Source: Pseudomonas farsensis
Lineage (GTDB): Bacteria > Pseudomonadota > Gammaproteobacteria > Pseudomonadales > Pseudomonadaceae
Length of the DNA: 64,000 nt
Assembly: GCF_014268805.2 (NCBI RefSeq)
Contig: NZ_JABWRF020000001.1
Span: forward strand, 806,001 to 870,000
Reading direction: 5' to 3'
The notes beneath the pieces were generated by a model that saw only the letters and a list, made by a program, of their open reading frames with translations, made no database searches and was not told where the DNA came from. Shown here piece after piece: positions 28,189 through 36,430 of the stretch. Position 1 is the first letter of the stretch; each line of letters begins with the position of its first letter. Both the position numbers and the translations under genes were made by a program.

Positions 28189-28724
28189 TGAGCATTCTCA
28201 GCGTATTCCACACCGCCAGCCCCGAGCTTGCGCACAAGGTGCTGACCCACCACGAAGACATCGTTGCGACGCTGGCCGAGCAGGGCGTGCATTTTGCCCG
28301 CTGGGCATCCGGCGCCCGCCTGCGCCCTGGCTGCGCTGAGCAGGAGGTGCTCGACGCCTGCCGCGTGCCCCTGGACAACCTGATGACCGAACGCGGCAGC
28401 AAGGGCTTCAGTGTGCTGAGCCATGACGGTGTCGCCCCCGCACTGGCCGCGCTCGGTGAAGAGCACAGCCTCGATACCGAAGAAGTGCTGGCGATGGTCA
28501 GCGGCCGGGTGCAGGTAAGCCTGCATATTGGCGATTATGTTTATGCGGTGCTTTGCGAGAAGGACGATGTATTGCAGATACCGGCAGGCACGCCACGTTG
28601 GCTGAGCTTTGGCGACACACCGTTTTGCCTGGCGCTACGGCTGTTTGCAGACGCTCAAAAGGCTCAGGCGAAGCTGCGCGGCGAAGGTATTGCGGGGCGT
28701 TTTGCGGGGATGGACGAACTCTGA
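28188..28724 (+). CDS. Acireductone dioxygenase-like cupin with incomplete metal site
   Basis: A 178-residue cupin clearly related to acireductone dioxygenase of methionine salvage: SLHIGDYVYAVLCEKDDVLQIPAGT and WLSFGDTPFCLALRLF align with the enzyme. However, the metal ligands are eroded: the usual His-x-His is HSL in EEHSLDTEEVL, and the usual PHW is PRW, so two of four ligands are missing. Activity as ARD is therefore doubtful. It is coupled to the MFS gene by a TGATG overlap, and no other mtn gene is nearby. Confidence 0.85.
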   Translation: MSILSVFHTASPELAHKVLTHHEDIVATLAEQGVHFARWASGARLRPGCAEQEVLDACRVPLDNLMTERGSKGFSVLSHDGVAPALAALGEEHSLDTEEVLAMVSGRVQVSLHIGDYVYAVLCEKDDVLQIPAGTPRWLSFGDTPFCLALRLFADAQKAQAKLRGEGIAGRFAGMDEL

Positions 28725-28730
28725 GCGCGT

Positions 28731-28760
28731 CGCGGGGTCAGTGTATTCGCTGGCCCCGCG
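28731..28760. terminator. Hairpin between convergent genes, possible bidirectional terminator
   Basis: CGCGGGGTCA and TGGCCCCGCG form a ten-position stem with one mismatch and a ten-base loop, six bases after the ARD-like stop and 15 bases before the end of the opposing DUF3509 gene. There is no T-tract on either side, so a degenerate class B REP is an equal explanation. Confidence 0.4.
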
Positions 28761-28774
28761 AGCAAGTGCAGCAA

Positions 28775-29047
28775 TCAACGGTAGGTCGGCAGGGCGAAGC
28801 GCTGCTGGCTCTGCAACATCGAGATCACTGGCAATTCGCTGGCTTGTTCTGCGATGTCACGGCGGATGGCGCTGATCGCCCAGGACAGCTGCTCGGCGCT
28901 GTGCAGTTGGCTGTAGGTCAGCACTCGGCGAGTCACTTTGCCGTCGGCTGCGCGCAGGGTAAGCAGGACACCGCCGTCTGGGCGGGGCTGGGTAGCAACC
29001 TGATAGGCACTGAAGACCGAGGCGAATTTTTCCTGGATAAGGTCCAT
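28775..29047 (-). CDS. DUF3509 small protein
   Basis: A 90-residue soluble protein beginning MDLIQEKFASVFSAYQV and containing TRRVLTYSQLHSAEQLSWAISAIRRDI. This pattern matches the DUF3509 family, which is largely confined to Pseudomonas and has no known function. A CAGGAG site stands ahead of the ATG at 29047; the frame is open far upstream but that part reads through the control region and the ankyrin gene. Its promoter region contains the phased TGCA cluster at 29173-29214. Confidence 0.82.
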   Translation of the reverse strand: MDLIQEKFASVFSAYQVATQPRPDGGVLLTLRAADGKVTRRVLTYSQLHSAEQLSWAISAIRRDIAEQASELPVISMLQSQQRFALPTYR

Positions 29048-29172
29048 ATCAACTCCTGACTGAATATGTTGGCAAACGTGAGTTGATAGTTGCAGCGACC
29101 GTGCCAGTCTTCTGTTTCTACAAAAATCCTTTAAAAACAATGGTTTGCGATATTTGTTGGGCGTTGGGCTGT

Positions 29173-29214
29173 TGCATTCTGCAAGGTCGTGCATTTTGCA
29201 TAGTGCAATTTGCA
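29173..29214. promoter_or_regulatory. Six phased TGCA boxes in the divergent control region
   Basis: TGCA occurs at 29173, 29180, 29190, 29197, 29204 and 29211, that is at steps of 7, 10, 7, 7 and 7 bases, with nested dyads such as GTGCATTTTGCA against TGCAATTTGCAC. The cluster sits about 126 bp upstream of the DUF3509 start and 103 bp upstream of the divergent ankyrin gene. It looks like a multi-site operator; the binding protein is unknown. Confidence 0.5.
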
Positions 29215-29316
29215 CGGTCATAGCCTGGCTCTCTGTGGCCCATAGAATCTGAACCTTTGACCCGCTGGCGGTGCCTGACCAACACTTGGGCCCATTCATT
29301 TGCCAGGAGGTTCCCG

Positions 29317-29838
29317 ATGACCGACACCCAGCCAGCCACCATGACCGCCGAAGAAAGCGCAGCCTTTGCCGACGAAGTCTTTGACCGTGCCCGCCGCGGC
29401 GATGCGCCAATGCTCGAACGCCTGCTTGCCAGCGGCCTGCCTGCGGACCTGCGCAACCACAAGGGCGACACCCTGCTGATGCTGGCCAGCTACCACGGCC
29501 ACGCTGATGCCGTGAAGGTATTGCTGGCCCATGGCGCCGACCCTCTGATTGCCAACGACAATGGCCAACTGCCGATTGCTGGCGCTGCGTTCAAAGGCGA
29601 CCTGCCGATGATCCGCCTGCTGCTCGAGCACGGCGTACCGGTGGACGCCTCGGCAGCCGACGGGCGCACAGCGTTGATGCTGGCGGCAATGTTCAACCGC
29701 CTGGAGATCATCGATTACCTGTTGGCCCAAGGCGCCGACCCAGCGCACCGCGACGCAGCCGGCGCCAATGCCGTGGCCGCAGCCCGCACCATGGGCGCGG
29801 TGGATGCCGCAGCACGCCTGGAAGCACTCGCGCGCTAA
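29317..29838 (+). CDS. Ankyrin-repeat protein
   Basis: A 173-residue protein made almost wholly of ankyrin repeats: four or five units with the usual GDTLLMLASYHGHADAVKVL, LLAHGADP, GRTALMLAAMFNRLEIIDYL and LLAQGADP patterns, after a helix with ESAAFADEVFDRARRGD. No signal peptide is seen, so it should be cytosolic. Ankyrin proteins bind partner proteins; in other pseudomonads AnkB-type proteins act with catalase, but no catalase is present here. The start at 29317 has a CCAGGAGG site. Confidence 0.92.
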   Translation: MTDTQPATMTAEESAAFADEVFDRARRGDAPMLERLLASGLPADLRNHKGDTLLMLASYHGHADAVKVLLAHGADPLIANDNGQLPIAGAAFKGDLPMIRLLLEHGVPVDASAADGRTALMLAAMFNRLEIIDYLLAQGADPAHRDAAGANAVAAARTMGAVDAAARLEALAR

Positions 29839-29898
29839 CCGTCCGGGGGCGTTTGCGGCTATCCTTTGCGCCTTTTACGCCAATGCGCAGGGCCCCTA

Positions 29899-30429
29899 AT
29901 GAAAGACCAATTGCTCGAACTCATCCGCCTCATTGGCGCCGGTTGCATACTTGATGAGGACATCGAGCGCATCGCTGACGAGGCCGCCCAGGCCTACGCT
30001 GACCCCGCCGCCTTCCTGGCGGCGAACCCTGACATCAACTACGACGACAGCTTCCCGATTCCGCTGGGCGAATGGGTGGTGGTCGGCAGCCTGCCCGACA
30101 CTGTGCTGTTCCAGGCGGACAGCTATCAGGATCTGTTCCAGCAGATCAGCGATTCGTTCGACAAGAGCGTGCCGTTCACCCTCAAGGCCAAGCAGCTGGC
30201 ACGCACCGAGGCGCTGACGGCGTTGAACCGTATCCAGGTGCAGATGGGCGCGCTGAACAAAGAGGCTGGCGGCTATGTGCTGCTCAATTTCAGCCAGTTG
30301 CTCGACGATGAGCTACAGATGGTCATGGTCGGCCAGCACCACCTGGTGCGGGTGCTGGAGCTTGGTGCGGCTGTTGGCATCAAGGTCGAACCGGCGCTGG
30401 AAGCATTGAAGGTGGCGGTGCACGTTTAA
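29899..30429 (+). CDS. Hypothetical cytosolic protein, unknown function
   Basis: A 176-residue acidic protein starting MKDQLLELIRLIGAGCILDED. It has no signal peptide, membrane segment or recognised catalytic motif; predicted as mixed alpha/beta, with the block GEWVVVGSLPDTVLFQADSY near residues 54-73. I do not recognise the family. It follows the ankyrin gene at 60 bp on the same strand and could share its transcript. It ends at a REP pair. Confidence 0.75.
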   Translation: MKDQLLELIRLIGAGCILDEDIERIADEAAQAYADPAAFLAANPDINYDDSFPIPLGEWVVVGSLPDTVLFQADSYQDLFQQISDSFDKSVPFTLKAKQLARTEALTALNRIQVQMGALNKEAGGYVLLNFSQLLDDELQMVMVGQHHLVRVLELGAAVGIKVEPALEALKVAVHV

Positions 30430-30462
30430 GGCAGTCAGCCTGTTCTGGCCAAGCATATCTCC

Positions 30463-30562
30463 TTGTGGCGAGCGGGCTTGTCCCGCGTTGGGCTGCGCAG
30501 CAGCCCCTTGGGTTTTCAGGGCTGCTGCGCAGCCCAACGCGGGGCAAGCCCGCTCGCCACAA
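30463..30562. repeat. REP palindrome pair, class B
   Basis: Inverted arms TTGTGGCGAGCGGGCTTGTC and its near-complement, continuing through CCCGCGTTGGGCTGCGCAGC, around about ten central bases. It separates the convergent hypothetical and ZIP genes. Confidence 0.9.
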
Positions 30563-30646
30563 CGCTCATCATTTCCCACAGCATTGGGTCCAACCAGCAA
30601 TGTTGCGGTTGAGCAGTGCATTGCACCTGTTTCGCCCTGCGCTTTG

Positions 30647-31585
30647 TCACCCCAACGCTGTATCCAGAAACATCATCACCGCAAAACCACCCATCAACCC
30701 CAGCGTGGCCGATGTCTGGTGCCCGTTGCGGTGGGTTTCCGGGATTACCTCGTGGGACACCACGAAAATCATCGCCCCCGCCGCCAGCCCCATGCTGATC
30801 GGGTAGGCCAGCGCAAAACCGGTGGAAATCCCCAGCCCGATCACCGCCCCCAGCGGCTCCATGAGCCCTGACCCCACCGCCACCAGCGCCGCCTTGAAGT
30901 TGCTCAGCCCGGTCGCGCGCAATGCCAGCGCCACCGCCAGGCCTTCGGGGATGTCCTGGATCGCGATGGCACTGGTCAGCGGCAGGCCGATGTTCATGTC
31001 GCCGTTGGCAAAGCTCACCCCAATGGCCATGCCTTCCGGCAAGTTGTGCAGGGTGATTGCCAGTACGAACAGCCACACCCGGTTGATGCGCTCGGCATCC
31101 GGGCCGCAGGGGCCGGTGCTTTCATGCTCGTGCGGGGTGAAGCGGTCCAGGCCCAGCATCAGCACCACGCCCAGAGCCATGCCCAGCACCACGGTAAACG
31201 CTGCCGCCGGGCCGTTGCCGGTTATTTCGCGGGCGGCATCCAGGCCTGGCAGAATCAGCGAAAACGAGCTGGCCGCGAGCATCATGCCGGCGGCGAAACC
31301 CAGCATCACATCCTGGCTACGCGAGCTGACATCACGCAGCACCACCGCCAGCACCGCGCCCAAAGCGGTGGCGGCAAAGCCTGCGAGGCCGCCAATCGCC
31401 GCCAGGTGCAGGTTGTCGGCGTGCTCGCCATTGACAGCGTTCCACACGCTGGCGGCCAGCAGGGCGATAATGGCAAGCAGGCTCAGGCCAAGCCCGGCGC
31501 TGAGCCATGGCGTATGCAGCACTTGGCGCCGCCAGGCGCCGAACAGCGAGGCGGGGGCGGCAGTGGGAGAGTGGGCAGGGGGCAT
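30647..31585 (-). CDS. ZIP-family metal ion transporter (GufA/ZupT-like)
   Basis: A 312-residue inner-membrane protein with about eight spans and a His-rich cytosolic loop (FTPHEHES). The binuclear metal site of ZIP carriers is seen in HNLPEGMAIGVSFANGD and the following span's QDIPEGLAVAL; HEVIPETHR near the end is conserved in the GufA group. It should import zinc or other divalent cations. Extra N-terminal length compared with E. coli ZupT is normal for this group. Monocistronic; divergent from a small PLDc_N protein gene. Confidence 0.93.
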   Translation of the reverse strand: MPPAHSPTAAPASLFGAWRRQVLHTPWLSAGLGLSLLAIIALLAASVWNAVNGEHADNLHLAAIGGLAGFAATALGAVLAVVLRDVSSRSQDVMLGFAAGMMLAASSFSLILPGLDAAREITGNGPAAAFTVVLGMALGVVLMLGLDRFTPHEHESTGPCGPDAERINRVWLFVLAITLHNLPEGMAIGVSFANGDMNIGLPLTSAIAIQDIPEGLAVALALRATGLSNFKAALVAVGSGLMEPLGAVIGLGISTGFALAYPISMGLAAGAMIFVVSHEVIPETHRNGHQTSATLGLMGGFAVMMFLDTALG

Positions 31586-31711
31586 GCGGACCTCGAAGCA
31601 ATGAATGACGGCAGTCTATCCAGTGACCCGCGTGGCTGGCCAAGGATTCCCTTCTATCGCGGTCATAGCCAGCTATGCTGTGCGCATCACTCACCACGCA
31701 GGAGCACCGAC

Positions 31712-31903
31712 ATGGGCTCGACCTTCAATGGCCTGGTTGGCCTGATCATCCTTGCCCTGGATATCTGGGCGATCCTCAATGTGGTCAAGAGCGGTGCCGA
31801 GGTTGGCGTCAAGGTACTGTGGATTCTGCTGATCGTGCTGCTGCCGGTGCTCGGGTTGATCATCTGGGCGATTGCCGGGCCACGGGGCAATATCAGCCTC
31901 TGA
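31712..31903 (+). CDS. Small PLD-nuclease-N-terminal-like (PLDc_N) membrane protein
   Basis: A 63-residue protein with two membrane segments: FNGLVGLIILALDIWAIL and VLWILLIVLLPVLGLIIWAI, followed by GPRGN. This is the PLDc_N domain found alone as small membrane proteins and at the N-terminus of cardiolipin synthases. A GCAGGAG site lies ahead of the ATG at 31712. Function of the stand-alone form is unknown. A longer in-frame reading back to 31046 is only antisense to the ZIP gene. Confidence 0.85.
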   Translation: MGSTFNGLVGLIILALDIWAILNVVKSGAEVGVKVLWILLIVLLPVLGLIIWAIAGPRGNISL

Positions 31904-32066
31904 GCACCATTGCCTGGCTACGTGACAAAATTTTCACACTCGATTTTCGAGAATCCGCGCCGCACAATGCTGCGTTGGTCCAAGCCCATCACAGCGGGCA
32001 GGGCCGTCCATGCACACGGCGCCCCGCCTTTAATCGCAACCCCGTCATCCTAGGACCCCTCCATTC

Positions 32067-34124
32067 ATGGCTAACACGGATGCCCTGAAGCAACAGGGCG
32101 TGCGAGGCTCGTTCTCGCCAACCCTGAAATCCCACCTTGCCTACACGCTGCTCAGTGGCCTGGTGATCATGCTGATGCTCAGCCTGGTGCGCCTGGCGCT
32201 ACTGGTCTACAACAGCGACATGATCGGCACCACGCCGTACTCGACGGTCGCCGAAGGCATGTTCAACGGCCTGCGCTTTGACCTGCGCGTAGTGGTGTAC
32301 ATCAGCATTCCGCTGCTGCTGGCCCTGCTCAGCCCCTGGGCGATGGCGCGGCGCGGCGTATTGCGCTGCTGGCTGACCCTCGCTTCCAGCGTGGTGATGT
32401 TCCTTGGCCTGATGGAGATGGACTTCTATCGCGAGTTCCACCAGCGCCTCAACGGCTTGGTGTTCCAGTACATCAACGAAGACCCGAAAACCGTCATGAG
32501 CATGCTCTGGTACGGTTTCCCGGTGGTGCGTTACCTGCTGGCCTGGCTGTTCGGCACCTGGCTGCTGAGCCTGCTGTTCAAGGGTATCGACCGTCTGACC
32601 CGTACTGAAGGCGTGCACCGCGTGGCACCGTGGTACAACCGCCTGGCGGTGTTCATGGTGATTCTGTTGCTGGCGGTGATTGCCGCCCGTGGCACTCTGC
32701 GCCAAGGCCCGCCGATGCGCTGGGGCGACGCTTTCACCACGGACTCGAACTTCGTCAACCAGTTGGGCCTCAATGGCACCCTTACCCTGATCGACGCTGC
32801 CAAGAGCCGCTATGGCGAAGACCGCGCCAACCTGTGGAAGCCGGTGCTTGACCAAGGCGTTGCCACCGAGACCGTGCGCCAGCAACTGCTGACCCCACAC
32901 GACACCTTGGTCGATGCCGACGAAGCGGCGGTGCGTCGCGACTTCCTGCCGCCTGCCGAGCGCACGCTGCCGATCAAGAACGTCGTGGTAATCCTGATGG
33001 AAAGCTTCGCCGGCCATTCGGTCGGAGCCTTGGGTAGCCCGAACAACATCACGCCGTATTTCGACAAGCTGGCCAAGGAGGGTCTGCTGTTCGACCGCTT
33101 CTTCTCCAATGGCACCCATACCCATCAGGGCATGTTCGCGACCATGGGCTGCTTCCCCAACCTGCCAGGCTTCGAATACCTGATGCAGACCCCGGAAGGT
33201 GGCCATAAACTGTCGGGCTTGCCAGCGCTGCTCAGTGCTCGCAAGTATGACGATGTGTATGTCTACAACGGTGATTTTGCCTGGGATAACCAGTCCGGGT
33301 TCTTCGGCAACCAGGGCATGACCACGTTTATCGGCCGCAACGACTTCGTCAACCCGGTGTTCTCCGACCCGACCTGGGGTGTTTCCGACCAGGACATGTT
33401 CGACCGCGGTAACGAAGAACTGGCCAAGCACGACCCAAGCAAGCCTATCTATGCCTTGCTGCAGACCCTTTCCAACCACACCCCGTATGCACTGCCGAGC
33501 AATTTGCCGGTGGAGAAGGTGACGGGCCAGGGCCGTCTGGACGAGCACCTGACTGCAATGCGTTATTCGGACTGGGCGTTGGGCCAGTTCTTCGAGAAGG
33601 CGCGCAAGGAGCCGTACTTCAAGGACACCTTGTTCGTGATCGTCGGCGACCATGGTTTTGGCAACCATCAGCAGGTCACCGAACTGGACCTGGGCCGCTT
33701 CAACGTGCCGCTGCTGCTGATAGCGCCTGGCATCCAGGACAAGTTTGGTGCGGTCAGCCACACCGTCGGCACTCAGGTCGACATCGTGCCGACCATCATG
33801 GGCCGTCTTGGCGGGCAAACCCGTCATCAGTGCTGGGGGCGTGATTTGCTCAACCTGCCTGAGGGTGACCCTGGCGTTGGCATGATCAAGCCCTCGGGCA
33901 GTGAGCAGATTGTTGGCCTGGTGCAGGGTGACCGGCTGCTGATCGAGTCCAAGGACATGACCCCGCGTCTGTACCGCTACCAGCTGGGCCGCGAGTTCAA
34001 GGCGCAATTGATCGAAAGCCCGGACCAGGCGCAGATGCTCAAGCAGCTTGAGGCGTACATCCAGACGGCGACCAAGAGCCTGCTGGACAACACCGCAGGC
34101 GTGGTGCATGGCATACCGAAGTAA
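32067..34124 (+). CDS. LTA synthase-like sulfatase-family phosphoglycerol transferase
   Basis: A 685-residue inner-membrane enzyme. Five spans in the first 210 residues are followed by a periplasmic alkaline-phosphatase-fold domain: VVVILMESFAG near 306-316 (metal-binding Glu), SNGTHTHQGMFATM with the likely catalytic Thr350 or Thr352, and VIVGDHGFG (Asp-His). This is the LtaS/OpgB-like architecture; in Gram-negatives such enzymes add phosphoglycerol or phosphoethanolamine to glucans or lipids. Pseudomonas lacks lipoteichoic acid, so a periplasmic glucan or other glycan is the likely acceptor. A perfect terminator follows. Confidence 0.92.
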   Translation: MANTDALKQQGVRGSFSPTLKSHLAYTLLSGLVIMLMLSLVRLALLVYNSDMIGTTPYSTVAEGMFNGLRFDLRVVVYISIPLLLALLSPWAMARRGVLRCWLTLASSVVMFLGLMEMDFYREFHQRLNGLVFQYINEDPKTVMSMLWYGFPVVRYLLAWLFGTWLLSLLFKGIDRLTRTEGVHRVAPWYNRLAVFMVILLLAVIAARGTLRQGPPMRWGDAFTTDSNFVNQLGLNGTLTLIDAAKSRYGEDRANLWKPVLDQGVATETVRQQLLTPHDTLVDADEAAVRRDFLPPAERTLPIKNVVVILMESFAGHSVGALGSPNNITPYFDKLAKEGLLFDRFFSNGTHTHQGMFATMGCFPNLPGFEYLMQTPEGGHKLSGLPALLSARKYDDVYVYNGDFAWDNQSGFFGNQGMTTFIGRNDFVNPVFSDPTWGVSDQDMFDRGNEELAKHDPSKPIYALLQTLSNHTPYALPSNLPVEKVTGQGRLDEHLTAMRYSDWALGQFFEKARKEPYFKDTLFVIVGDHGFGNHQQVTELDLGRFNVPLLLIAPGIQDKFGAVSHTVGTQVDIVPTIMGRLGGQTRHQCWGRDLLNLPEGDPGVGMIKPSGSEQIVGLVQGDRLLIESKDMTPRLYRYQLGREFKAQLIESPDQAQMLKQLEAYIQTATKSLLDNTAGVVHGIPK

Positions 34125-34142
34125 GCCGTAGCACTGTTGCCC

Positions 34143-34170
34143 AGCCCGCCGCTTGCCGGCGGGCTTTTTT
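34143..34170 (+). terminator. Rho-independent terminator of the LTA synthase-like gene
   Basis: AGCCCGCCG and CGGCGGGCT form a nine-pair stem with a short loop, followed by a run of T to 34170, starting 19 bases after the stop. Confidence 0.93.
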
Positions 34171-34263
34171 GTGCCTGCGAAGTAACTGCGCTGAACAACA
34201 TGCCTGCCGGGCGGTCAGCTATTACGGATGTCACTCACCGTTTTGCCACCGAGGGTAGATTCG

Positions 34264-34500
34264 ATGAAGAAGTGGGAAGTCATCTTTGCCAAACAGACGG
34301 GCGAACCCGAGTCACTGCTGCTCGATGCCGAGCATTGCCCCAGCGAGGAAGACGCGGCGCGGGCCATACGCTCGCGGTTGTTCCCGATCATGGATCAGTT
34401 GGACCTCAACGATTTTCAGGGCCGTAGCCCTTCCCCCACGGCGCGCTGGCTCAAGGAGCAGAACGGCGTGACCATCAACGATATCCACGAGGTGCCTTGA
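34264..34500 (+). CDS. Small hypothetical protein
   Basis: A 78-residue protein beginning MKKWEVIFAKQTGEPESLLLDAE and containing PTARWLKEQNGVTINDIHEV. It is soluble and acidic with no recognised motif; the family is unknown to me though the coding style is normal for the genome. I prefer the ATG at 34264 to the one at 34228. It stands between the LTA synthase terminator and rraB. Confidence 0.7.
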   Translation: MKKWEVIFAKQTGEPESLLLDAEHCPSEEDAARAIRSRLFPIMDQLDLNDFQGRSPSPTARWLKEQNGVTINDIHEVP

Positions 34501-34678
34501 GCCTCTGGTAAAGTGCCGGCGCAAGCACTACGCTGGAGCCAGGCACGGTTCTACTCTGCGGGCCTGCATCATCTTCACTTCGCGTCTTGTATCAAGCTCG
34601 AACCGCCGGCAGCGCTAATTCGCCGGCGGGTGCGTCATGCACGGAAAGTCTATCCATTGCAATTCAGGAGGACGATTC

Positions 34679-35011
34679 ATGAGCAGCCAGAACGACGACA
34701 TCAGCAGCAGTGTCCTTCGCCAGATGAAAGCTGGCGGTTTTGATTTCACCCGCATTCACCCCATCGAGTTTTACGCAGTGTTCCCCGATGAAGCCGGCGC
34801 TCGTCACGCGGCGCGGGAGTTTCGTGGCGAGTCGACCAATGCTCAGGTGAGCGAGCGCGACGATGGCGCCTGGCACCTTGAGTTAAGCAAAGTGATGTAT
34901 GCCAGTTACGGCGGTATCGGCGCGTTCGAGGAAGATTTCGAGCGGGTGGTCGCACCCCATGGTGGCGAGGTAGAAGGGTGGGGCGTGCGCCAGGAGCGAG
35001 CGGTAGCCTGA
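34679..35011 (+). CDS. rraB: RraB-family ribonuclease E inhibitor
   Basis: A 110-residue protein. The C-terminal GGEVEGWGV matches the GGEYDGWGT signature of RraB, and DFTRIHPIEFYAVFPDEAGARHAAREF matches the N-terminal strand-helix unit of the family. RraB binds the scaffold region of RNase E and changes degradosome activity in the cytoplasm. The start at 34679 has a CAGGAGG site; the in-frame ATG at 34637 has none. The protein is shorter at its N-terminus than E. coli RraB, so the partner interaction is by homology only. Confidence 0.82.
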   Translation: MSSQNDDISSSVLRQMKAGGFDFTRIHPIEFYAVFPDEAGARHAAREFRGESTNAQVSERDDGAWHLELSKVMYASYGGIGAFEEDFERVVAPHGGEVEGWGVRQERAVA

Positions 35012-35020
35012 GGTTGTGCC

Positions 35021-35054
35021 GGCGCCCGTCAGGGCCTTCTCCCTGGCTGGCGCC
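35021..35054. terminator. Long hairpin between rraB and the cytochrome gene
   Basis: GGCGCC, a one-base bulge, and GTCAGGG pair with CCCTGGC and GGCGCC around a six-base loop, between convergent genes. There is no T-tract, so it may act as a barrier or transcript end rather than a classical terminator. Confidence 0.45.
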
Positions 35055-35098
35055 CTCATGCGCAAAAGCCCTTTACCAGTGAACAGCACCCGGTGGCC

Positions 35099-35902
35099 TC
35101 ACGGCGTCTTGCGCGGGGCCATGTGCCGCAGATACGCCAGCAACGCATCCAGTTCTTTGTCATTCAACACCTGCACCGGGAAGCCCGGCATCCGTGCCTG
35201 TGGCCAGCGGCGCAGGCTCTGTGGGTCGCGGATGTACTGGCGCAGGAACGCCGGTTGGAAATACTCGGTCGGGTTGTGCGGCACATTCAGGTCCGGGCCG
35301 AACTGGGCATCCCCGGCGCCGTTCAGGCGGTGGCAGGCCAGGCAGTTCTGCTGGAACAGGGCAAAGCCTTCTCGGACCGGGTCGTCTTTTTTCAGCGCAG
35401 GGTCTGGCAGCAGCGCCGGAAAACGTTCTTCGACCGGCGCAAGGCGGCTCACCGTGCTTACTTGATAGGGCCACTGTTCCGGGCGTATGCCGCCTGCTTG
35501 CGGGTTGGTCCAGACCAGATAGAACGGCCCGGCGCTGGGTTTGCCTGGGGCAAGCCCAGCCCACGGCTGCTTGGGGTCCTCGACAGCCAGCCAAGCCTGA
35601 GCGGGGCCTGGCTGCAGCAGTGGGCCTGCCGGCATCTCAGCGGCAAAGCCGTCAAAGGATACGGCCTGCAGGTGGTCAGTCGGCCCGACACCTTCGAGCA
35701 GTACCGCCAATGGGACGGCGCGGTAATGCATGCTGCGCTTGTAGGCAACGTCCTGGTCGATGGTGATATCGCGGGCGTCAGGGTGCTCGAGCAGCTGCTC
35801 GCTTTGCCAGGTGCGCGAGTGCTCGCCGATTTTCAGGGTTAACGTGGCGCCCGTCGCAGACAGCGTCGAGAACAGGCACAGCAGTGCGATGAGAATGCGC
35901 AT
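35099..35902 (-). CDS. Exported fusion of molybdopterin-oxidoreductase-like fold and cytochrome c
   Basis: A 267-residue periplasmic protein with a signal peptide (MRILIALLCLFSTLSATG). Residues about 25-165 resemble the SUOX/YedY molybdopterin-binding fold: DQDVAYKRSMHYRAVPLAVLLEGV, DGFAAEMP and FYLVWTNP are typical. The cofactor-ligand cysteine expected in enzymes of that fold is not seen. Residues about 180-265 form a class I cytochrome c with CLACH and a distal Met in RMPGFP. A small c-type electron carrier with a substrate- or partner-binding pseudo-domain is the likely reading. Confidence 0.82.
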   Translation of the reverse strand: MRILIALLCLFSTLSATGATLTLKIGEHSRTWQSEQLLEHPDARDITIDQDVAYKRSMHYRAVPLAVLLEGVGPTDHLQAVSFDGFAAEMPAGPLLQPGPAQAWLAVEDPKQPWAGLAPGKPSAGPFYLVWTNPQAGGIRPEQWPYQVSTVSRLAPVEERFPALLPDPALKKDDPVREGFALFQQNCLACHRLNGAGDAQFGPDLNVPHNPTEYFQPAFLRQYIRDPQSLRRWPQARMPGFPVQVLNDKELDALLAYLRHMAPRKTP

Positions 35903-36430
35903 AGATAGCCTCCTGCCATCAAGACCGGCAGGGTACCTGCACAGTCTACGTAAACGCCACTTCCTGCATCAACCAAACAGCCGAGACAAGTTCGGCAAGA
36001 TCAGCAGCAACGTGGTGGCGAAAAGGATGAGCCCCGCTTGGCGTACCTTGGATTGTCTGAACATGGCGGACCGCCTTCATTGTTGTTATTCCTGAAAACC
36101 CCTGAGCTTCCCTGCATGGCGTCGGGTCGATCGCAGCGGCGTTGTGCAGTGCCGTCCCTGCATACCTGATAACAACGGGTATACAACCAACAGTAGGGCG
36201 CCCGGCAACGATGTTTCAGAACTGTTTGTTCTAAGCCACTAAAAAATACCATCAGGGCGTTTTAAGGCCACTGGCCATCGCGCTGGCACGCTCTGCCTAG
36301 ACAAGTGCGCGGCAGTGGTTACCGAGGGTTACAGCCCTTACCGTTCGTCTGGACTTGCTACTTGCTTGTACGTGGCTTTCGCGTCACGCTCTATAGCGAA
36401 CCTTTACCTACGTCGTTCAGGACTATTCCC
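35903..36430. other. 528-bp intergenic region with one short reading frame
   Basis: Between the leftward cytochrome gene and the rightward GATase gene. It contains a candidate 31-residue membrane peptide (listed separately) and presumably the promoters of both genes; a weak TATAGC at 36391-36396 could be a -10 element for the GATase gene. Longer frames here have no plausible start or composition. Confidence 0.5.
35969..36064 (-). CDS. Candidate 31-residue membrane peptide
   Basis: Starting at ATG 36064 the minus strand encodes a short basic N-terminus (MFRQSKVRQ) and then AGLILFATTLLLILPNLSRL, one clean membrane helix, and stops. A GAAGGCGG element lies eight bases ahead of the ATG. The pattern (positive residues inside, hydrophobic helix, immediate stop) is that of known small membrane proteins, but conservation was not tested. 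Confidence 0.45.
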   Translation of the reverse strand: MFRQSKVRQAGLILFATTLLLILPNLSRLFG

